Of a stretch of DNA of 64,000 nucleotides, positions 39,820-52,700 are shown piece by piece (positions within the stretch are counted from its first letter, which is position 1; each line of letters opens with the position of its first letter). Source of the stretch: Streptomyces tsukubensis (GTDB lineage: Bacteria > Actinomycetota > Actinomycetes > Streptomycetales > Streptomycetaceae). Both the position numbers and the translations under genes were made by a program. The stretch spans positions 7,276,501-7,340,500 of the forward strand of contig NZ_CP020700.1 of the NCBI RefSeq assembly GCF_003932715.1. Direction: 5' to 3'. The notes under the pieces are model-generated. The model worked only from the letters and a program-made list of their open reading frames with translations, made no database searches and was not told the origin of the DNA.

Positions 39820-42801
39820 ATGCCCATGGACAACCCCCTCTGGGAGGAGGTCGTCGGCCAGATCACCGGCTTCAACGGCGGAACGCGCGAGGCCGTGGGC
39901 AAGGTCGGCGGAACCTCCGATGCGAACGGGAACCTGGGCGGCGGCTGGATCAAGGCGGACATCCAGAAAATCGACATGCGCCTTCTCGCCGAGGAGAAGC
40001 AGACCGCCGCGCCGGATTACAACCCCGAGCGAGTCGTCCGCTTCTACGACTACGCCGGTCCCGACAGCGCCATTGTGAAGTACTGCGAAGTACGGCTCAG
40101 CGTGCCGTGGTCGTCGAGCACCGGCAACGACTTCAGCGACGGCGGGGTGGCGGGGAAATTCGACTGGTTGTACGGGAAGGCACTGGAGCATCTGAAGGGA
40201 ACGGGCTCGATCGGGGGCTTCGAGTCGCTCACCGCCAAGGACAGTGCCGACCTCCGGACGTTCGTCACCACGGCGAAGTCCTTCGACGAAGTGCAGGAGT
40301 TCTTCGGGACGTACGCCCCCCATCTGGAGAAGTGGGTCACGGATCTCGGTGGCGACGACGCGGCTTGGAAAGGCAATGGCGCCGACGCCTTCCGGGAACT
40401 GATCGCCGGACTCCATCTCGGATACAAGGAGTTCGCCGATCTGCTCGCCCCCACGGGCAATCCCACGGCTGCCACCTTCCCCTCCAGCGACGGCTACACA
40501 CCGAAGTCGGTGGTCGGTGACAACATCATGAGGGGCGGGGAGGCCATCCACGCCGCCACGGTGTCGCTGCACAACGCCTGGTCGACCTGGACGGGCAAGC
40601 CGGGCTGGCTCCCCACGCATCACCTGGACGACTGGATCGACAAGGTGATCGCCTACCTCAACGTACGGAACATCGCGAACACCAGGGTGGAGAAGCTTTC
40701 GAGGCTGCCCAACGCAAACTTCTCCATCTACTACGACGAAGGCTCGGGGATCGGCGACCTGCGGACACAGGAGGCCTGGACGCGGCTCGGGAACAGGGCG
40801 TACGAGAGCTGGCGGGCCGGCCTGGAAACCGATCTGGACCCGACGGCTGCGAATGCGGCGCGCACCCTGAACAACGCCCTGGCCGATATCGGCGAGTCCC
40901 CCTCGACCTTCACCTTCAACCTCGGCTTCACCGATCTGCGGTCCCTCTTCAACGAGCGCGAGACCGAGCGCAAGGCGGGAGAGGCGGAGCGGGAGGCCGA
41001 GCGCCAGAAGGAGGAGATGGAGAAGAAGAAGGAGGAGCTGGAGAAGGGGCTCGGCGGTGGGGGAGGTGGTGGCGGTCAGATCCCGCCCCCGCCCGGTCTC
41101 GGACCCAACGATCTGGGCGGCAAGGACGGCAAGGGCAACCCCGGTGGCGGCCCCGGAGGTCTGAAGCCCCCGCCCGGACTCGATCTGAACCCCGGCAACA
41201 ACGGGTCCAAGGGGCCCGGCACCGGCGGTCCGGGAAGTCTGAAGCCCCCGCCCGGTCTCGACCTCATCGGCGGCGGCGACAAGGGTGTCGTCCGTAACCC
41301 CGACGGCTCGGTGTCCATCCGCAACCCCGACGGTTCGTACACCACGACCTATCCCGACGGCCGTAAGGAGACCACCCCGCCCGGTGTCCTCCCGCCCGGA
41401 CTGGGGCTCAACCCGGGCGGACTCCCCGGGACCGGCACCCCGGCGCCGCCGCTGAAGACGGTCAAGGGCCCCGACGGCTCCACCACCTCGTACAACCAGG
41501 ACGGTTCGCGGACCGTCACCCACAAGGACGGCGCCAGCACCACCATCGGCCGGGACGGCACGGTGACCACGCTGAATCCCGGCGGCTCCACCACGGTGCT
41601 GCACCGGGACGGCAGCCAGTCCGTCACCTACCCCGACGGCACGAAGACCACCTTCAAGCCCGACGGCAGCTCGGTCACGCAGTACAAGAACGGCACCGTC
41701 GTCCAGCGGGCCGCCGACGGCACGCTGACCACCACGGACGCCGAGGGCAACAAGACGGTCGACCGTCCGAAGCCGGGCGAGACCGTGAAGAACCCGGACG
41801 GCTCCACCACCACGTACAACAAGGACGGCTCGGCCACCACCGTCCACGCCAACGGCATCCGGACCACCGTCGGTGCCGACGGCACCATCACGACTCTCGA
41901 CCCGGACGGTACGAAGACGGTCTCCCGGCTGGGGCAGTCCACCTCGACCATCGAGTACGCGGACGGCTCGGTCGCCAAGGTGGAGAAGGACGGCACGGTC
42001 GTCACCACCTACAAGGACGGCAGCACCACCCGGCTCGGCCCTGACGGCACGTACACCACGACCGACGCGGACGGCAAGAAGAGCACCGAGCACCTCAATC
42101 CGCTGGGCGGCAAGGCGGGCGCGGTCACCCAGCACCATGCGGATGGATCCACCACCACCCGCTATCCGGACGGCACGGTCGACCAGGAGTACAAGGACGG
42201 CCGCCGTAAGGTCACCTATCCCGACGGGCGTACGGTCACCACCGACGCCGACGGCCGCACGGTCAGCGTCACCGGGGGCAAGGGCTCGTCCGGGATCGGC
42301 TCGGGCGGCTCCGGCCGGTTCAGCGATCTCTTCGACCAGCTGGACCGGGAGCGGAAGAAGTCCCCGTGGGTGCCGAACCTCTACAGCGGGGGTGCGGGTG
42401 GCAGCGGTGGCAACCATGGCTCGGGCGGCCCTCCGCCGCCCTCGCTGAACCCCAACACGATCGGCAGTAACTTCGCGCCGCCGGGCGCCGGCCCCGGGAT
42501 CGGGTCCGGGTCCGGGTCCGGTTCCGGTGGGACGGGCGGTGGACGGTCGATCGCGGGGAACGAGACCAGCGCCCACCGGGCCCGCCCGAATCCGACGGTG
42601 GTGGAGGAGACCGCGGCCCGGCGCCCCGCCACCAGCTCCGGGATGATGCCGATGATGCCGCCCCCCATGGGAGGCATGGGCGGTATGGGCGGCGGCCAGG
42701 GCAACCAGGGCGAGGAGCGGGAGCGCGCGACCTGGGTCAGCGAGGACGAAGAGGTCTGGGGCACCGACGAGGGCGGTGTGGCCGGGGTGATCGGCCGCTG
42801 A
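39820..42801 (+). CDS. AAWKG-type secreted protein with long PDG/DGT repeat tail
   Basis: The protein has 993 residues. The N-terminal half (about 1-385) is helical and contains GGDDAAWKGNGADAF (about 177-190), a WXG-like motif typical of what is annotated as AAWKG family in Streptomyces, consistent with type VII export. A charged coiled segment (NERETERKAGEAEREAERQK, about 380-410) leads to a Gly/Pro-rich linker. About residues 485-830 are short strand repeats of the type DGSTTTYNKDGSATTVHANG, every 8-10 residues, suggesting a beta-solenoid stalk. The C-terminal 160 residues are Gly/Ser/Pro- and Met-rich. It could be a cell-surface fibre or an effector carrier. ATG 39820 follows GAAGGACTTCCCCGT. 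Confidence 0.88.
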   Translation: MPMDNPLWEEVVGQITGFNGGTREAVGKVGGTSDANGNLGGGWIKADIQKIDMRLLAEEKQTAAPDYNPERVVRFYDYAGPDSAIVKYCEVRLSVPWSSSTGNDFSDGGVAGKFDWLYGKALEHLKGTGSIGGFESLTAKDSADLRTFVTTAKSFDEVQEFFGTYAPHLEKWVTDLGGDDAAWKGNGADAFRELIAGLHLGYKEFADLLAPTGNPTAATFPSSDGYTPKSVVGDNIMRGGEAIHAATVSLHNAWSTWTGKPGWLPTHHLDDWIDKVIAYLNVRNIANTRVEKLSRLPNANFSIYYDEGSGIGDLRTQEAWTRLGNRAYESWRAGLETDLDPTAANAARTLNNALADIGESPSTFTFNLGFTDLRSLFNERETERKAGEAEREAERQKEEMEKKKEELEKGLGGGGGGGGQIPPPPGLGPNDLGGKDGKGNPGGGPGGLKPPPGLDLNPGNNGSKGPGTGGPGSLKPPPGLDLIGGGDKGVVRNPDGSVSIRNPDGSYTTTYPDGRKETTPPGVLPPGLGLNPGGLPGTGTPAPPLKTVKGPDGSTTSYNQDGSRTVTHKDGASTTIGRDGTVTTLNPGGSTTVLHRDGSQSVTYPDGTKTTFKPDGSSVTQYKNGTVVQRAADGTLTTTDAEGNKTVDRPKPGETVKNPDGSTTTYNKDGSATTVHANGIRTTVGADGTITTLDPDGTKTVSRLGQSTSTIEYADGSVAKVEKDGTVVTTYKDGSTTRLGPDGTYTTTDADGKKSTEHLNPLGGKAGAVTQHHADGSTTTRYPDGTVDQEYKDGRRKVTYPDGRTVTTDADGRTVSVTGGKGSSGIGSGGSGRFSDLFDQLDRERKKSPWVPNLYSGGAGGSGGNHGSGGPPPPSLNPNTIGSNFAPPGAGPGIGSGSGSGSGGTGGGRSIAGNETSAHRARPNPTVVEETAARRPATSSGMMPMMPPPMGGMGGMGGGQGNQGEERERATWVSEDEEVWGTDEGGVAGVIGR

Positions 42802-42886
42802 CCCCGCCCCGGGGCGACACCACCGGGCCTTGAGTAGGACTTTCGCCGACGAGCGCCGAGCGATGAGCACGACGGATGGACACGAT

Positions 42887-43396
42887 ATGACCAACCCCTT
42901 GGAAGAACAGCTGGCGGAGGCCCTCGCCGAATTCGAGGAGACCCGGCAGCAGCTGAACCGGGCCGCGGCCGAAGCCGCGCAGATCTCCGTCACCGTGACG
43001 TCGAAGGACCGTTCGGTGGAGGCGACCGTGGGCCCCCAGGGCGAACTGAAGAACCTGCGGTTCCCCACCTCGCGCTACCGCAACATGGCCCCCGCGGAGC
43101 TGGCCAACGCTCTGATGGCCACCATCGCCCAGGCCCGTACCGACGCGGCGTCCCAACTGCTCGACCTCTACCGGCCCTTCGGCCCCGTCCCGGGGCTATC
43201 GGCCGAGGCGGAGGGCGGCTTCGCCCCCATGTCCTGGGACGAACTCCTCGCCCCGCTGCGGGAGGAGGGCATCGACGTGCCCGCGACGAGCCCCCGCTCT
43301 ACGGGCGCCCTGTTCGACGAGCTGATCGACGACGAGACCGACGACGGCGGCGCCCCGGGCACCGCCGACGGCCCCCGGGAAGGAGCGGGACGATGA
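42887..43396 (+). CDS. YbaB/EbfC-like protein of the ESX locus
   Basis: The protein has 169 residues. Residues about 1-105 resemble the YbaB/EbfC nucleoid-associated fold: a helix (EEQLAEALAEFEETRQQLNR), then ISVTVTSKDRSVEATVGPQG and ELKNLRFPTSRYRNMAPAEL. YbaB-like proteins recur in ESX loci (EspL-type) where they are thought to stabilise other proteins rather than to bind DNA. The acidic C-terminus (DELIDDETDDGG) is extra. I take ATG 42887 because GGATGG precedes it; ATG 42863 (eight residues longer) is also possible. The stop overlaps the next start by 4 bp. Confidence 0.85.
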   Translation: MTNPLEEQLAEALAEFEETRQQLNRAAAEAAQISVTVTSKDRSVEATVGPQGELKNLRFPTSRYRNMAPAELANALMATIAQARTDAASQLLDLYRPFGPVPGLSAEAEGGFAPMSWDELLAPLREEGIDVPATSPRSTGALFDELIDDETDDGGAPGTADGPREGAGR

Positions 43397-43713
43397 GTGA
43401 GCTGGACGTCGACACCGACGCAGTGGAGAAGGGCGGTGCGGCCCTTGAGGACGTGGGCGAGAAGCTCAAGATCATGCGTGAGGAGTACATAGACAAGATC
43501 AGCAGCTATCGGGGCTGCTGGGGCACGGGTGAATTCGGCGAGGCCTTTGAGAAGAAGTACTACCAGGGGCTCGACCCCACCGTGGCAGGTCTCGACGCTC
43601 TGGCCGAGTCCGCCGAGGCCAGCGGCAGAAGCCTCGGCGGCACCGGCAAGAAGTTCAAGAAGGTCCAGCAGGACGTCATCGACCAGTTGCCCACGCCGAA
43701 GAGGAATGTCTGA
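43393..43713 (+). CDS. WXG100-like protein, third of the locus
   Basis: This 106-residue protein overlaps the YbaB-like gene (ATGA) and ends 2 nt before the giant gene, so all three are coupled. It shows GCWGTGEFGEAFEKKYYQGL (about residues 41-60), the W-x-x-G-E-F-G-x-A-F variant of the WXG motif found in proteins that pair with large type VII effectors, and YQGLD, a Y-xxx-D signal. It probably acts as the cognate targeting partner of the giant protein. Confidence 0.9.
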   Translation: MSELDVDTDAVEKGGAALEDVGEKLKIMREEYIDKISSYRGCWGTGEFGEAFEKKYYQGLDPTVAGLDALAESAEASGRSLGGTGKKFKKVQQDVIDQLPTPKRNV

Positions 43714-43715
43714 CC

Positions 43716-46700
43716 TTGTCGATTCAGTTTCCCCCTGAGTGTGCCTGGCTGTTCGCCATCCTGACGGGCGAGGTTCCGCCCGACGGCGACGAGGACAAGA
43801 TGTTCGCCCTCGCCGAGGTACACAAAGACCTGCACGGGAAACTGAACAAGGACTTCCAGGCGATGGTGGCCGACGTGCTCGGCTACACCAAGCAGAACTT
43901 CGACGGTGACGCCGCGAAGATGTACCAGGAGGCGATGAAGTCCTTCCTCGGCGGCCAGGAGGGGTTGGATTACTTCAACGCGGTCGGTGACCAGGCGCAG
44001 CTCGTCGCCGACTTCACGCGGAAGAGCGCCACCCAGCTTCAGTACACCAAGTACATGATCATCGCGCAGTTGGTGGCGCTGCTGATCGAGGCCGCCTTCG
44101 CGGCGGCCACGGCCTTCTTCTTCGGTGCTTCGATCGCGGTGTACCTGAAGAAGCAGGCGATCGTCCGGGTCATTCTGAAGACCAAGCTCGGCCGGCTGGT
44201 CGTCACACTGCTGACGCATCAGATCATCAACGTCGGCATGGGCGTCACGATGGACGCCATGATCCAGTGGATTCAGCTGAACCAGGGCACGCGCGACGAG
44301 TGGGACACCGAGCTCACGAAGAACGCCGCGCTGTCGGGCATGGTGCAGGGTCTGCTGGCCGGCCCCTTCAATGCGCTGGGCGACCGGTTCGGGAAGCTGC
44401 TGGCGAAGATGTTCGGTCTGGACGCGGGGCGGAACCTCGGCAACAAGATCGACGGGGTGCTGCCGCCGCCCAAGCCGAAGGACCTGGACGTCAAGCCCCT
44501 GCCGAAGAAGCCGGACGCGAAAACGGAAGCGCCGGTGCCGCCTCCGAAGGACGCGCCTGTACCGCCTCCGAAGGACGCGCCCGCGCCCAAGCCGAAGACC
44601 GAGTCGGGAACTCCGGAGCCCGCTCCGAAGCCGAAGCCGGAGACGGGGGAGCCCGCACCGAAGCCCGGGTCGAACAAGCCGGACACCGACAAGCCCGGCC
44701 CGCAGCCCCCGGTCTCCTTCGGCCGGGATATGAGCGAGGCCTTCCGGAAGAATCTGCCGAACACCTACGGACCCGGTTCCGCCAAAGCGGGTCGGCAGTT
44801 CGTGGACGACGTCGGGGAGGCTTTCCGCCGTCGCTTCGGCGACGGGGCCGTCGACGCGGGCCGGGACTGGGCCCGCACCCTGCTGGAGAAGACCGGGACC
44901 CGGGAGCTGCCGGACGCCCTGGAGAAGTCCCTCGGGCCGATCGCGAAGGATCTGGGTCCGGATCTCACCAAGGTCCTGAGCCAGGGCGCCGCCGACTCGC
45001 TCGGCCGCAGCATCCTGCGGGAGATCGTCGAAGGCACGGGCCGAGGCGTCTTCGAAGGTGCCCATGCCGCCGTGTCCGAGGGCATGTACAACCTGATCTT
45101 CTCCGACGAGCACACCTTCAAGACGTCCGGACTGACCTTCGGTTCGGGCATGGTCGAAGGCCGTCTCGGCGCCATGATGGAGGCCGGTGGCGAGAACCTC
45201 GCCATGGGGCTGCGCGGAAACCTGGGCATGGCGCCGCCGAGCTGGCTGACCGACGGCAACGTCGCGGGTGCCGGCAGCGGGGGTACCGCGTCGCCTGCCG
45301 CGAGCGGGGGGACCGAGGGGAAGACCGGCGGCCTCACCGGCGATATGCCGGACCTCCAACTCGACGAGTTCTACGACGAAGCCGGCAGCCTCACCGCCGA
45401 TATGCGGAACTTCGGCATCGACGATCTCTTCGACGATGCGAGTAGCCTCACCAGCGATATGCGGAACCTCGGCCTCGACGATCTCTTCGACGGAGGCAAC
45501 GAGGACGGCCCGGTCATGGCGCCGCCCGTCACGGCACCCGTACCCACCGCGACCGGCGGCGGAGCCGGTGCTGGGGGCAGCGCCTCCACCGCGGCACCGC
45601 AGTCCCCGGCCGCGCAGCCGACCAACCAGTCGAACCAGAGCAATCAGGGCAACCAGCCGAACCAGACTTCCCCGCGTAACGGCGCGAACGACAACGGCGG
45701 CTCCGGCGCGGAAAAGCCGGCGATGGTCCCCATGGAGAGCAACGCACCCACGCCGGATCAGGGCCAGGACACGGACCAGGCCACTCTGGTGGGCAGCATC
45801 GACCAGCAGCCCGGCGAGCAGGCGAAGGAGCCCGACCGGCTGGTCGCCGAAAGTACGATGCCGACGCCGGACTCCACCGACGAGCGGGGCGGGAACAAGG
45901 ACGAGCCCGCTCCCGCGCCCTCCTCCGTCACGGCACCGGCGACCATGTCGGGCGAGACGCTGCTCGGTGACGACATGCTGTCGGACGACGATGACGGAGA
46001 ACTGGACCACCTGGACGTCAGCTCGGCACCGCCGCTGCTGGACGACACGCCTCAGAACGTTCCGGAGAGCTCGGAGAACAACACCGCCCCGATCACACCT
46101 CCGTTCGCCATGACAACGGACATCGACTCGGATGACGGGGACTCCTTCTACACCGCCTCCGAGTTCTCCGTATACACGGATCCCGCCTCGGAACCGGAGC
46201 AGCTCGGCTCGGACGGAGAGGAGACCGCCGACACTCCGGCACAGCAGGGCGACGACGAGTCGGTCTTCGGCAACGGTGACCTCGGGCTGGGCCGGCTGTT
46301 CCGGGAAGAGCACGACGGCGCGGCAGCGTTCGGCCGTGGTGACTTCGGGCTGGGCCGGCTGTTCCGGGAAGACGACGACGGCCCGCCGCCCTTCGAACGC
46401 GGCGATCTCGGACTGCGCGGGCTGTTCCGGGAGGAGAACGACGGCACGGCGGCCTTCGACGGTGGCGGCTACGCGTTCGGCCGCCTGTTCCGGGAGGACG
46501 CCCGAGCCGAGGGCCTCGCCCCTGCGGTCCGTGACCTCGGAACCAACAACCGCGGTGTCCCGGGCGGGGTACAGCTCTCCACCGTCGGCCCCGGAGTCGT
46601 GAACGCGCTGCGCCGGGACCTGCTGACCACCCTGGGCATTCGCCCGGACGACCCCCACCGCGCCGATGTCGAACGGCAGCTGGACACCCTCATCAGCCCC

Positions 46701-49700
46701 CAGGCCCTGCACGACAACCGGGTGATGCTGCTGAGCCCCGACGGTCACCGCATCACCGTCTTCCACAACGGCACCGGGCATCCGCTCGATGTCCGGCTGA
46801 ACCTCTCGGAGCCCAAGGCATCGGAGATGTACGGCTCATCGGGCCGGTTCCCGCCGCGCAACAACGAGGACCGCCTGTCCTCCGGCTACGACAGAACTTC
46901 GCAGGGCGGTACGAGCGCGGTGCGCACCGTTTCGCTGCCCGGCTGGGCCGGATCGCTGGTCAACAAGCTCAATACCCTGGCCGTCCCGGTCCTCGGCGAC
47001 GTCTGGAACCGCATCACCGCCTTCAGCCTCTCCGTGACACCCACGATCGGTCTGGGCCGCCACACCCTGTCCACGACCGTCGCCCAGGCGGTCGTCGCGA
47101 CCACCATGATGCGCAGCGGCGAGCGGGCCATTCCCTTCGACTACCGGGCCGCCTGGAGCATTCGGACACCGAACGACGGCACCCCAGCCCCCGCCGACAC
47201 GACCGGCGACGGTACCGGCGGCATCCCCCTTCAGCCGCGCCATGTGAACCTCTGGTCGGACTCGGACGGCTCGGGAATCGTCACGGCCTGGTTCCCCAAG
47301 CACCTCACCGTCTCCGGAGACCCCTCCGGGCAGACGCAGTTCGTCAGCCGCGACGAGCGCGAGTTCCGGGCCCATCTGGAGAAGCTGCCGCTCTGGACCA
47401 TGGACTCCATGACCGACCCCGGCAGCCTGCTGCGGCACGCCGAAACACAGTTCGGACGGGAGTTCGACCAGCTCTCACCCGGCTCCCGGGATGCGTTCCG
47501 CCGCTTCTTCGGCGGCCCGCAGCAGCTCGGCGCACTGCCGCTCCAGTACACCGGATCCGACGGGGACCGCTCGTCCCAGGGCACCGTCTCGCCCCTCCTG
47601 GTCGACCGGGACGGCAACGCCGTCGGCATGTTCAAGGTCACGGCGAGCATCACGCCCACCGGCGATCCCGCCCTGCGGGACATCCATGTCACCGACACCT
47701 ACAACTTCGAACGTGCCCTCGACCGGCAGACCAAGGTCGACGCCCAGGCCAAGGTGTCCCGGACACTGGGCGCCGACGGTGCCTTCGGGGCCACCCTGAA
47801 CACCCAGCAGCCCGGTGAACCGTCCGCGCTCAGGGACTTCAACCTCGGCATCACCAGCGCGGTCAAGGGCAGCGGCTCCCTCCAGAAGGACCAGTCCTTC
47901 GGCGCCGGATCCACCCACAACATGCTGCGCAACCTGCGGGCCAACGGCGGACATGTGCTCACCCCGGCCCGGGTCACGTACCAGGTCACCTTTGTCGGCG
48001 CCGACGGCACCCCCCGCCGGGCCGCCGACGAGATGACGGCGACCAACGTGTGGATCCGCACCCTGCACCCCGACACCGTCACCGAGACCGCGCCCACGGC
48101 CGAGCAGACCGTGGCGCCGCCCACCGAGGTGGCCGACCTCCAGTCCCTCGGCGTCTCGGCGACCCCGATCGCGGTCGACGGAGCGGGTGCCCGCGCCGTC
48201 CTCGCGGAGACCCGGCGCTGGCTCACCGAGAACGGATATCTGCCCCGCACCGAGACCGTGACCTGGCCCGGTGGCGAGGCGCTGGTCAAGGCGCGTCTGG
48301 AGAACCTGCGCGATCTGGACCTCTTCACCTCCTCCCACGGCCTCCAGGCCGGCGCCGACGAGTTGGTCGACGGCGGCTACACCCTCCACTTCAACAAGCC
48401 GGGATTCGGCGGCACCAACGAGCGCATCGCCGTCACTCTGGACCTGCGCAGACCCGCGCCCCCGGCGGACGGTACCGACGCACCCCCGATCCGGCACCTC
48501 AAGAGGGCCTCCGGCGTCGTCATCCCCAACATCAGCGGTATCACCATCCCCGGAAACAGCTCCCGCACCCGGACCACGTCCTGGTCGCTGGGCGGCAGCG
48601 TGGACGCCGGGCGCGCCGTCGGCGATTCCGCGGTCCGGCTCTCGGGCAACGCCGAGATCAAGAAGACCTGGCAGAACGCCCATACCCTCACCACCGGCTC
48701 CGGGCTCGCCTACTCCCAGCTGCTGGGGACGAGCAAACAGTCCACCGAGGTGTTCCGGGTGCCCGCGGAGCTGCATCTGACGATCTCCGCGGGGCGCGAG
48801 ACGCTGCACGACTACCACTCCGGCATGTTCACCCCCGCCGACCGGGACGGCTCCGGAACCCCCAACGACCCCGGTGCCTATCTCGACGTCGCCCTCCCCG
48901 AGAAGCGCGTCGTGTCGGCCACCACTCCCACCCCCACGACGGGCGATGTCACCGTCACCGACCAGGGCGGGCTCCTGCCCGACAACGCCATGGTCGACAT
49001 CATGCGCGGCAGCTCCGTGCTGAACGACCTGGTGAACAGCCTCATCCGGCAGTCGGCCCCGGAAGACGGCCCGGGTGACCGGGACACGGAGCCCGGCGAC
49101 CTCGCCGAAGGCGCCGTACTGCCGACCCACACCCGGCCCGCCGCTGCCGACGGCTCCGGTTCGCTGGTGTCCTCACTCGTCGATGCCGCGACGACGGTTC
49201 GCCGGGTGGTGACCGGTGACGACCGAGCCGCCCAGGAGATCCTGCTCTCCGAGGCCCTCCACGCCCAGCTCACCCCCGGCGCCCTGACCGCCCGCGCCCA
49301 CCAGATGGTCAAGGGCGTGTACGTCATCGACGATCTGTTCGTCCCTGGTGCCACCGTCGGGACCGATCTCGTCGTCGAGATCAGGGCCCGGATGACGAAT
49401 GTGCGCCACCTCGACACCGTCTCCCAGTACGGAGAGGTCGACCTCGGGTTCATCGACAGCGCCTCCCACCAGACCAGCACCACGACGTCCCTGGAAGGCG
49501 GCGGCGGACTCGGTCTGAAGTCCGGCCCCGACCGCCGGGCGGCGGAGGCCGCAGCCGCCGGGACCCCGGCCGCCGACCGCCCCGTCACCGGCGGCGGCGG
49601 CGCCAAGGCGATCCACGGCCGCGGTACGACCCACGCCGTGACGGCCGCCGTGTCGACGAGCAACACCCATGTCCCCTCGGAGAGCGGCACCTACCACCGG

Positions 49701-52700
49701 ATGGCCGCCGATATCGAGTACGAGGTCACCGTGGTCCGCGGACACCGCGGCGGACCCGTTCACGCCGCTCCCGTCACGCTCAGGGGCAGCGATACGGTAC
49801 GGGGCGGGATGCAGTTCCTCGCCACCCCCGAACAGCTCCGCCACAGCGGCCAGCTCACCGGACTCGCCGGAATCGACCGCCAGGACGACCGGCCCCAGGA
49901 CATCCCCCTGCCGGACCGCTTCCGTACACACGGCATCGCCGGACTGGCCACGGTCCTCGAAGTCACCCCCCTGACCGCCCCGCTCCCCGCCCCGCAGCCC
50001 CCCGGGACCGAAGCGCCCGCGACCCAGCCCGCGACGGCGCCGGCGAACGAGCCCGCCCAGCAGCAGCCCGGACCGGACCCCCGGGACTTCCTCCGTACCC
50101 GGCTCACGGAGCTGATCAGCACCGAAACACCGGGCGCACTCACCCCCGGCAGCTCCCACTACGTCCCCGGACTGCGCCAGCGCATCGCCGACTTCACCTC
50201 ACCCGCGGCCATGGCCGCACTCGTCGGCCGGGGCGGCGACCAGCCGCTCGCCTTCACCTTCCCCTACCCCGACGGTCTGACCACCAAGAACGTCACCGTA
50301 CGTCTCTCCGGCCGCACCGGCTGGGACGCGACGGCCCTGGAGAACGCGCGGGGCCGTGCGGCCGCGGCGGGCGCCGGGCTGGAGACCTTCAGCCAGCACG
50401 CGCCCAACAACATCACCGACGCCCGTTCCACCACCACGAAGTGGGGCGCTTCCGGATCGGGCAGCGCGTCCGTTCCCACGGCCGCCACCGGCAGCCGGAA
50501 ACTGGGCGTCAGCCCGGGGGCCGCGCACTCCACCACCCGTACCGACACCGTCACGACCACGACCACCGCCGAGGACCGGATCTGGCAGCGCACCGACGGC
50601 GGGGCCGAGTTCAAGCTGGCGTGGACCTTCAACGCGGAGATCTCCGTCGACGGTGTGAACCGCGGCGCCATCCCCGAGGTGAACGCGAGCGTCACCCTCC
50701 GGTTCGCCCACGACAACGCCCCGGCCGCCGCCGGGCCGGTCATCGAACGGCTGCCCGCCGGGGTGCAGGAGCAGGACCCGCGGACCGGTCTGACCAGGGC
50801 CGAGGCCACCCCCGTACGCCCCAGTGGCACGGAGGTCGTCTACGGAGCACCGCAGTCCCTGCCGCTGCTGAACGCGATCCACGCCGTCGCGCCCTCCCTG
50901 GTCGACGCGGAAGGCCTGATCAGCGGTACGAGTCAGGAAGCCGCGGCGGTACGGATCACGGAGCTGCTGCACGGCGGAGAGATCACCGTCGACCCGCTGC
51001 GGCAGGCCTCCGGTCTCGGCGGGCCGCCCGTCCACACCGCCGACGGCAACCCCCGGACCACGCTCAGCACCGAGATCCTCCGGCCGAAGCTCCTCGGGGA
51101 CTCGCACGGCGTCACCATCGACCGGGTACGCCAGACCGGCTTCGGCATCACGGCCGGCTCGTCCACGTCACGTACCACCAACGCCACCCTCGGCGTCAAC
51201 CACACCGTCGACACCGAGGGAAACCACACCCTCGGCGCGAGCACCAGCCCCTTCCACTACCAGTCGGTACCGCAGGGGCAGGGCGGCGGGGACTCCGCGG
51301 CCGGCCGCCGCTGGACCAAGGTGGGCTCCGCCGGACAGCGTACGGCCACCTCCGGACTGCACACCCATGAGATCGAAGCCGACAGCGTCACCACCGTGAC
51401 CGGCCCCGACGGCACCCGCCATGTCACCGGTACCGTCGTCCTCCGCGTCTCCGAGCTGGACCTGCTGGGCCTGGGCGTACTGCCGGACGCCGACCGCGGC
51501 GACGGGGTCTGGGACCTGTCCGCCCCGCCGCGCCGTCCGGACAACGTCTCCGACCCCGGCCCCGGCAATCCCGGCACCCGGCCCGACGCGGTGATCGTCG
51601 AGCACCTCGTCCGGGCCCGGGAGGAGCAGGAGAACGTCCTCGACACCGATCGGCGCATGCCCCAGCTCTGGACGACCCTGCCCCACGGCGACCGCAACGA
51701 CCCGGAGTGGCGGGCGGCGGAACAGCAGGCCATGGACCGGGCCGCCCGCATCGCCCGGGAATCGCAGCTGACCGTCGAACTCGCCGTACGCGACGACGAC
51801 GGCATCCGCTACCGGGTCTTCGACCCCGAAACGGCCGACGCCGAAGGGTCCCGGGGCACCGAGATCGACGGCCCCGGCGGACCGCGCTCCGACTCCCTGG
51901 CCGCACAGCCCCTGGACCGGCCCACGCCGTCGGTCGCCACCGTCTCCAGCAGCTCGGCACCGCCGCCGCCCCCGCCTCCGCCGGTCCGCAACCGGCCCGA
52001 AGGGAACACCGAAACTGCTGCCGCATCGCCTCCGCCGAGGGACCCGGATGCCTCGCGTCCCGTGAAGCCGCCGCGGGCCGAAGGCGACTTCGTGCAGCAC
52101 CGGGTCGGCCGACAGGAGCTGCCCGTCCGGGGCCGCGACGACACGGTCGCCGTCAGCACGGAACGCTTCGACCCGAAGCTGCGCCAGGACGACCGGCCAG
52201 CGGGCCGCCTCAGCGGATCCGAGACCCGGATCCGCTACCGCGTCAGCCGGGAGCAGCTCCCCGACGGACGGACCGCACGGCACTTCTTCGTCACCCTGCC
52301 GTTCAAGCGCGGCCAGGACGTCAGCACCACCGACCTCACCGACCTGCAGAAGCGGGTCCAGAGCCTGCTCGACACCCATATCAACCGCGGCTACCGGCTC
52401 CCCGGCTCCGGGGACCAGCTCATGGTGACGACCGGATTCCTCGACAAGCCCGACCGCAGCGACGCGATCACCCTCACCAGGACACCCGTACCGGGCCGCG
52501 CCGACCAGCTCCACTGGGACGTCAACGACCACGACGCGGTGCTGACCCATGAACTCCTCCACTATCTGGGCCTCCCCGACGAGTACCTGGACACACCGGG
52601 CAGGCAGGAAGGCGACCCCCATATCTTCCGGGCCCGGCAGGACCGGACCGGGGTCCACGACGACGGGCTGATGGCCGTCGCGGACACCGCGTCCCTGTCA

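Noticed and set aside
43560..46781. A 1,073-codon minus-strand frame opposite the start of the giant gene
   Set aside because: It is antisense to three coupled plus-strand genes with start signals and family motifs, and its product has no recognisable features.
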